From Paracamarosporium sp. OC-R06-R3 (Eukaryota > Ascomycota > Dothideomycetes > Pleosporales > Didymosphaeriaceae): a stretch of 64,000 nt of DNA. Made by a program: the position numbers and the translations under genes. Below the pieces are notes generated by a model. That model ran no database searches, was not told the origin of the DNA, and saw only the letters and a list, made by a program, of their open reading frames with translations. Below, piece after piece: positions 56,947-64,000 of this stretch (the stretch's first letter is position 1; every line of letters starts with the position of its first letter). Where the stretch lies: contig JACVRA010000113.1 in NCBI GenBank assembly GCA_019828545.1, positions 62,001 to 126,000 of the forward strand, written 5' to 3'.

Positions 56947-59255
56947 GATCTGGGATGATAGGTTGTTGATGTGTTGACTGTAGAAGGTGGCGGTGTTGAG
57001 ACCGCTAAAGGTGGGTGGAAGGATCCTGAGTGGCAGGGGATTACGCACTCTGAACAGATCACGTTTTTGGGAAAGATTACTGGACCTTTGTCTGTTTGGA
57101 AGTCTCCAAAGGAATGACCGGAATACACCAGGAGCAGTTTAACATTAGCACACTTTGTGTAGCTTGCACGAGCGACCTCAGGAGCCTCAGCGGGAGTCAA
57201 GGAAAGTAGACACGGACAACTGTGTCATCGCCTGGGGTTGGTTACTTAGCACCAAACTGACCGAACGTTGACCAGGCCAACAAATCTTGGTTTCTTAAGG
57301 TAAAGCTGTGGTGGCCAATATCACGTTTGATGGTGCTGTTTCCAGACAGTGAACGTTCACGCTGTTCCCGAGTTCCTGGAATCCTCCTGCGCGGGGATGC
57401 CATGGTAAAGAGCTTGCAGGGCTCTTCATCAGTAAACAGATGTGGTTGGCTACCACTAACTCGTGCGTAAGGCGGCAGCGCGATGGCCGCATTTTAACTT
57501 GGGAATGACCGTGGACCAGTGGAGATAGGCCCCAATGGGACGGGTGACCAAAGAGAAGCCATCTCTGCTTTGATTGGTGAGATAGTACCGAAACTGTAAT
57601 TGTGTATCCTGCAGTATGCCGCACACTAAAGCAGAGCGACTCTCACACAACCCTTCAGTGTCACATTCCACGTGGAAGGACATGTGTAAAATGCACACTG
57701 CCTCACCGAATATATGAGACAGGCATCGGCTAAGAACACCAAGCCACAACTGCAGGATGCCTCAATGAAAAAGCGGAATTTGTGCAGGAGCGCTTGAACA
57801 GCCTCATCAGAGTTTGCTGTAGCCGAGGCGGTAGGTTACGAGCGACTTCTTCTTTCGGTATGCCTTGATCATGGATTTGTCTGAACAATAGCTATGTAGC
57901 GGTAAGGGTTGTGTGAGTAGATGACCGGTTCTCAATCTTTCGGTGAGAAGCTGTCTTGATCTGAAATCGGGAGCCAAATCAAGACCTGTTTGTGGACACA
58001 GTGCTACCATCATAGCACTGCCGTGGATCCTATTGTCAGTCCACACGGCTGGGCTTTTGGCCCTGAGATTGGGGCTGTCATGCGTGTCGCCAGATATTGA
58101 CAGGACGCCCTGCTAGAATCCAGCAGCTAGATAGGTAATGGTTGCGCCTCGACCCACTACCGGAAGGATGAAGCGAAGGAGAGGATGTGATGGTAATGAG
58201 AAAGGCTTGGCAAAGCGAAGCTGTGCAGGGCTTCTGTGCTGAGAAGAGACTCCGAGTGACCGAGCCTCTAGCTAGACAAATGTACTCGCATATCGGGGGC
58301 CGAGTGGAATTAGCTGCATAGACCCGTGGGCTGCACGGTTCTCCAATACGTGAAAACTACCGTATTGAGGGGCATGAAAGTGGGCAATTTTCGCTAAACA
58401 TATCCATGGACGGCATTCATGGCTTCATCATGGTGTGTTTGTTTGGTGCTGTTCGCGTTGTGTGGTAGGTCAAAAGGACTGCCTCGTCCTCTTCGGAGAC
58501 TAATGTGGCGCGGTGAGCTACGGCTACCAAATGTGGCGTACGCCCGACTTCAAATACAGGGATGATCTCAATACGACGCCAGGTGCATAATGGCGCATTT
58601 ATGTTGATGGATATCCAAAGAAGACATTGCTTACAGCCGTAGCCGGGGTTCGGGAAGCAGCAAGCAAATGGCGCCAGCGGTACTGAGCTCCACCCATGTC
58701 ACGTGTCAAGGCTTGTTCCAAGGTTTAACAAACCCGGGCCCGAAACCACTGCTGCAAGGTCATATTTTATATTTGAGCCTACCTTCCTACAGCCCGATGG
58801 AGATGTGTCATCATATGATGTGCTTCTGAGTGCATTTGGTTTCCCGAAGACAACATGGACCTTGTACGCGAATGCTCGAATGACATCTCACACTCGCTTG
58901 GGACAGCGGCACAGCCAGCGACCTGAGTGCGTCCATGCATTGCTTCTACTCGACTGAAATCTACCATTAAGCAGGGACGGCCATCAGCCTTCGCTCATCA
59001 TTCCTCCTAGCCTTCTCAACCTAGCATACTTAATTAAGACAGAGGTAGTATAGTTGCATACGACGGAAACCATGACAAATGCAATGGAATCCGTAAATCG
59101 TGTCAATGAGTTCCATTACAGGGCAATGGCAGGCTCACCGCCATGCGCCAAACTGCATGCTAGTATAATACAGTCGACAGCTTCTAAGCGGCCCTCGCGG
59201 TAGGGGTCTGTCTGCACGCTGATCCTCCATAACACCTCCCTTACCGACCTCTGTC
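56947..59255. other. Intergenic region with no supported gene
   Basis: 2.3 kb. It includes the promoter of the reductase. Minus-strand frames at 57295-57749 overlap each other and lack coding character. No RNA gene or repeat seen. Confidence 0.4.
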
Positions 59256-60578
59256 TTACTCAAGCAGTGACGCCTGGTTCGTGTACAACACGTCAACCAC
59301 ATTGCTCAGCTTTTCAATCGTCCCTAGGGCTGCGTCGTATGCCTGGTCCCTTTCGGACTCATCGAAGACGATCAAACACCCAGCCCCTTGGTCAAGGACT
59401 CCGATGATAACCTTGTCCAGGATCATTTGCGAAAGCTTGCGCTCCACCTGGACCGTGTCGAGGCCCACCATCTTGGCTACATGATCGATTTCCACCCTGC
59501 TGAATGGCTCGATCACCTTGATAAGATTCTGCTCCAGCATGTTGTCGTAAAGGCGCCGGAGATGTCCCGTGACAAATGCATCACTCCCCAGCTCCTGGCG
59601 GTAATCGGTCAATGCCGTCTCGTACTCTTCCAAGCTGCGATTGGTGTGTGCGCGCGCGACGGCCTTCATGGCGTCTAAGCTCTTACCGGCATATTTTATG
59701 GCGTGTTTTGAGGTCATCAATGAGGTCACGTCGTCGCCCGCGTTAAGCATAATCTTGCACAGCAGCATATACTGCAGAGCTGACGTTGCCTTCTGCGCCT
59801 CGTCTTGTGAGTGGTAGCCCTCCATAGCCTCGATGAAATACGAAAAGGCGGTGTTGAAATCGCCGTCCTCTGCATGTAGCATACCGCTCTGCATGTCAAG
59901 CCCCGCCTGCAGCAAGGGTGGGGTATACACTGACGCAGCTGAGGTCCGAGCAGAGGTGAGTGCGGCTCGACCCTTGGGTATATTGCCCAGGGCATGATAG
60001 ACTCGTGACTCGAGCAACTGCACCTCAACCAGCACCAACTTGTCGTCCAATCGCTTGAGTTCCTTGAGTAAGCTGTTGATGAGCGTGAGCGCATCGTAGT
60101 AGGCGCGTTTCTGCATATACAAGGAAACGAGGCGCGTCTCCAGATTCTGACGTAGGAAACCTCTCCGCTCAGACACCGCCCACTCTATGCATGACTTGGT
60201 CACGCTGATCTGGACGTCGGTAGTGTTGGGGATAGTTGTGAAGAGCTCGAGCAGCTGGCGCACTGGATGAAGGTCAATCACACGCTACGTCAGACGAGGT
60301 CGTCCCAGCTTACCTAGCTTTGCCGTCTTTGCTTTTGCGAACGAGGACAGCACCGATCGTGTTTGCTTGACGAGCTCAGCGAGCGCATCCACCCGCCGCT
60401 GGTCGCGGAATAGCTCGCCCAGGCCGACCAATGCGCTCTCGTAGTTCTTTATGGCAGCTTCGTTGGATCCGGGATTTGTCGACAGCACCTCTTTGTATAT
60501 CTGCTCTGCCTTGGCTGGCTCTGTCTTCGCGACCTTCTGTGCCTCCGCTATCCGCTTGCCGTTGTCGGCGACAGCCAT
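59256..60578 (-). CDS. RPN6: 26S proteasome lid subunit RPN6 (PSMD11), two exons
   Basis: Scaffold subunit that clamps the proteasome lid to base and core. Exons 60578-60314 and 60262-59256 give 423 residues, the usual length. Seen: an N-terminal TPR-like helical solenoid (A-E-Q-I-Y-K-E-V-L, R-V-D-A-L-A-E-L-V); F-L-R-Q-N-L-E-T-R-L and Y-M-Q-K-R-A-Y-Y-D-A-L in the middle; the R-A-A-L-T-S-A-R-T-S-A and L-H-A-E-D-G-D-F-N-T-A-F-S-Y-F motif; and the C-terminal PCI winged helix with F-S-R-V-E-I-D-H-V-A-K and V-E-R-K-L-S-Q-M-I-L-D-K. No defect seen. Diverges from the large gene to its right. Confidence 0.96.
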
Positions 60579-61196
60579 GGTGAGGGACGGGGCGGCGAGA
60601 TGGACTTCGGGATATGTCGAGGGGGCAGTAAGGTCAGGGACGGTGGTGGAAGTGAATTAGCGACGGGGTGGCGGGCAAAGTTATCGAGCTTTGGTTGAGC
60701 AGTTGGTGATGCGGCGACTCAGCAGCGGGCAGGCGGGCGGCGGCCAAACGTTTATCCGCGTGTCACCATGTCAACCGCGACTTCGCTCTGGAGCCAGCAA
60801 CGGCAGCGGGTAGAGTGCGCTACGGCGATGCCGGGCACAGTGCAATCGTTGTACAGTCCGCTTTGTGCACGCAGCTGGACCAGGCGTGCCAGCTCGTAGC
60901 GTGCGCTGCCCGGGTGATGGAGCGTGAGTTGGCGCGACCTCGTCCAATGAATGAGCTCATCTGGTCTGTGCACGTAAACACATAAACATGGAAGCTGCTT
61001 CCACCTCACATAGATACTCCGCTGTTCCCACACCTCCACCTCCACGAAATCACGATCTATCATATACCCGCGCAGGATCGCAGCATCTCCCAGCGACTCG
61101 ATATCTGAACACACCTGGGTAACCCCGAGTCGGGCGCTCCATTCCGCATCTCATTCCACCGCAACTTTGGTCTGAACATCACCACCATTATACACA
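60579..61196. promoter_or_regulatory. Divergent promoter, RPN6 / helical-repeat protein
   Basis: About 620 bases between two starts. No gene seen. I looked for the proteasome-gene control element GGTGGCAAA recognised by Rpn4 and found only a partial form, GGTGGCGGGCAAA, at about 60667-60679. Confidence 0.4.
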
Positions 61197-64000
61197 ATGT
61201 CCTCCAACGACAGGGATAGCTCCCGGGACCGAGAGCTTGTTCGGCACTCACATTCTTTCTCCATCGATTCGAGGCTCCATATCCCAATGTATGTTCCATG
61301 GCCACCACACCATGACGTCGCTGACATAGTATCACCACACTAGGTGGGACAGCTCAGACCCAGAGCGCGCGCCGCCGCCTCTGCCGTTGAATCTCGGTTC
61401 GCCGATTCTTACCACACGCCAAGGCACATCGGCTGCAATTGCGCAGGCAGCCAAGGCGTTGGAAGAGAAGGCGCGAGAGAGCATGCCCATAAACTCATAC
61501 ACAACTAATCCCATGCCACAGAGGTCTCCCGAGCGATCGCTGATCAAGGGTGCCCATCATAAGCGCATGCAATCGTTACAGACCACGGGCGTCAAGGATC
61601 TGCGAAGCTACTTGGATTCGCACAAGTCGCCCGAGCGATCTCCAGAACGCCCCGCTACGAGATCTGGAACTCCTCCTCGAGAGACGAGTAAAGACTACTT
61701 TGGCGGCGACCTCAGCCCGTCACGTCTAGGAACTCCAACACCCTCCAGCCGCGATGCTTTCAAGGATACACCTCCACTGCGGCCTTCGGCCCGAACGCCA
61801 CACAAGGCAATCCTGGGAGAGAACACTCCACCTTCCGCAACAATGATGGCCTTGCAGACCATGAACGTGCCTCCACACATAATGGATGCACCTCTGAACA
61901 ACGCCCCAGAAACTCCGTCGAAGACGCCACAACCAGCTCCACAAAATTTTGACGCCATCTCGAGCCAACTCTTCAGCATTGCATCGATTGTCTCGAACCT
62001 ACAAAAGGACATGACGCAGCTGAGTCGGCGAAGTAAAGATAATGCGACTGATCTGATTAGTCTCAAGGAAGCCACGAATTCGAGAGACGAGGACATTCGC
62101 AAGTCATTGAAGGACCTTGTTGCCACGATGAACCATGCGCAAAATGTCTCAAGCCCTGCGGCCGAGCTGTCACACTCACAAAGTAGCATGAGCTTCAAGG
62201 ACCCTCATATGACGCCCACCAAGCAGTTCACCCTTCCAAGGATAGCTTCGCCAAGCAGCTTTTTCTTGGACGATCGAACCGGTAGTCCAAACCCGTATTC
62301 TGTGGAAGGAGCCGCGAGCGTTGCCATGTTGGAGAAAATTATCCGAGAAATGGTGACGAAAGATGGGCAGGAACGACTCATCAACAACTTGCAGAAGATC
62401 GTCGACAATGCGAATGGGGAGACAGCAAAGAAGGTCACAGAGCTCGTAGAATTCGTCAAGCAAAGCTCAGGAAACAACTCCCTCGTCCGTACCACCTCGG
62501 GCTCAGGGCTTTTCCATTCTTCTCCAGGCACTGGTCCTCTAACACGCACGATGTCAGAGGGCATGTCACTGCACAAGGTTGCCGAGGACGGCAAGCCATA
62601 TGCCAGTCCTAAAGCGGCCGATTTTGTCAGCGAGGAGATGCTCAAGTTTTTGCGCAAAATCAAAGACAGTGTCGCTGAATCAGGTTGTGTAACCATGGGA
62701 ACAAAGGCTCTCGTCCAGGATTTGAGGGGCGAGGTGCTCGGTATGGGCCGGGAGCTTGCTCGCAAAATTGAGGAGGCTGAGCAAGCAAAGGAGGAACAAC
62801 CTGCGATTGAATCAAGTCAAGCCAACGAGCAAGTTGGCATCATTATTCAGGAAGGACTCGCTGATTTGAAGGAGTACATGGACAAGGTGATGCGCGAGCG
62901 ACGTCGACAATCTATTTCTTCTACCGTAACCCGGACTACGGTGGACAACAACGAGGTATACGACGTGGTCAAACATGCTTTAGCGGAGTATTCGCCTCAA
63001 GCTGCAAGCTTGGATCAAGAGGCTATCCTTACAGCAATCCGTGAAGCTTTCGAAGCTTACAAACCGAATATCGATGTCGAAACAATTGGACTAGAGCGCG
63101 ATGAGGTATTGGAATGCCTGCGCGAAGGACTTCAAGATTATCGCGGTTCTGGTACAATAACGAAAGACGAGATCGAACAGATCATTCAAGAATCTCTCCA
63201 GCACATGAAACTCCCTCCACCAATCAACGAAGCGCACGAGATACGAGAAGAAGTGATCATGGCTGTTCGGGAATGTTTGGAAGAACTCAAACCAGCGCTC
63301 ACACAGAATATTTCTCCTGCCGATGGGCTCTCACGCGAGGCAATATACGAGGTAGTCAGGGACGCTTTGTCCAACCATACTCCTGGCAGTCAAGAGCTTG
63401 AGATTCCGCAAGAGAGCCTATACGGCGCCGTCAAGGCTGCGCTCGAGTCTGGGGCTCTTTCGTTGAATGCAGATGATGCTGTCATGCAGCGATTACAGTC
63501 CCTCGTGGATGATATGCGCTCCGAATTTCAGACATATTCTTCGGCAGGTGGACGCGACATCGAGCAGGTATTGGACGCACTGCGAGACGGACTAGATCAG
63601 TTACGAACCCATCTCGAGAACCACATCGACAACAACATGCATCCCGACCAAAAAGACGACGTTTATGACCAAATTCGATCCCAACTCGAGAGCCTACAAG
63701 GAGACTTCCATGGTTTTGCGACACAAGCTCCACGTGAGGAGGAGTCATTAGCCCAAGCAGAAACGATTTCGTTCATAAAGTCTGAGTTTGAGCACCTGCT
63801 TGAGCAGCTTACTGAACGTTGCAGTGCCACCGAAGCGCACAAGAACGAGATTCTCGAGGCCCTCAACGTTGGGTTTGAGGGCATGAAGTCGCAGGTTGCA
63901 GTACGAGGCCTTGATCTAGATTCAGACGATGAGATCAACGAAGCGATGAAGCAAGAGTTTGAACAGCTAAAGGACGTTATCCTTAGTGAATCTTCAACTT
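61197..64000 (+). CDS. Large helical-repeat/coiled-coil protein, runs off right edge
   Basis: Not recognised with certainty. Exon 1 61197-61288, intron 61289-61343, exon 2 from 61344 open to the window end (at least 916 residues). It begins M-S-S-N-D-R-D-S-S-R-D-R, then W-D-S-S-D-P-E-R-A-P-P-P. Residues about 1-370 are Ser/Thr/Pro-rich with many S-P-E-R-S and T-P-P/T-P-S sites suited to proline-directed kinases. From about 370 it is charged and helical, and from about 568 it holds at least seven copies of a 22-29 residue amphipathic motif ([E/D]-x-[I/V]-x-x-[A/V]-[V/I/L]-[R/K]-[E/D]-[A/G]-[L/F]). No ATPase or membrane segment so far. A cytoskeletal, septum or nuclear scaffold is a guess only. 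Confidence 0.8.

Noticed and set aside
60667..60679. Rpn4-type proteasome element near RPN6
   Set aside because: The GGTGGCAAA core is interrupted by GGGC, so it is not a valid match.

Overview
The window is nuclear DNA of a filamentous ascomycete (Pezizomycotina; my inference is a dothideomycete). Evidence: dense genes on both strands, spliceosomal introns of about 45-70 bases with GTRNGY donors and CTRAY branch points, fungal families (AA9 LPMO, PL7 lyase, Zn2Cys6 and C2H2 regulators, small Ctr transporter) and an 'RLRGG + S27a' ubiquitin fusion. Exon models below were built by hand from splice signals. Each multi-exon model was checked to join in frame, but none was checked against transcripts or a database.

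Layout. (1) 0-7.3 kb is a copper-themed block: a TPQ copper amine oxidase (-) diverges from a secreted copper LPMO (+), followed by a Ctr high-affinity copper transporter (+) and a 26-residue, 7-cysteine copper metallothionein (-) that is too short for normal ORF calling. (2) 8-17.5 kb: a PTR2-type peptide/H+ symporter, a single-pass membrane protein with unresolved 5' end, and a divergent pair of the CHL1/DDX11 Fe-S helicase and the actin-interacting WD protein AIP1. (3) 18-26 kb: a C2H2 regulator whose centre looks degenerate or is very hard to model, a PL7 alginate-lyase-like secreted enzyme, and a Zn2Cys6 regulator transcribed away from it. (4) 26-36 kb: a Swi5/Ace2-like C2H2 factor, ubiquitin-40S S27a, DNA primase small subunit PRI1 divergent from a Bles03/DUF1917-type protein, then allantoinase behind a promoter crowded with GATA-factor sites. 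(5) 38-52 kb: a 99-residue single-pass membrane protein, an alpha/beta hydrolase, PRP3 (U4/U6 snRNP) divergent from RPA190 (RNA polymerase I largest subunit), and a six-exon VPS62-like gene. (6) 55-64 kb: an NAD(P)-binding reductase of the extended SDR type, the proteasome lid subunit RPN6, and divergent from it a large helical-repeat protein that runs off the right edge.

Most genes are housekeeping and unrelated to their neighbours. Two regions read as functional groupings: the copper block at the left end (uptake, storage and two copper enzymes, one making H2O2 and the other able to use it) and the nitrogen-type promoter of allantoinase. The gene-poor intervals at 32.8-34.7, 36.4-38.8, 39.2-41.4, 52.4-55.8 and 56.9-59.3 kb hold no gene I can support.
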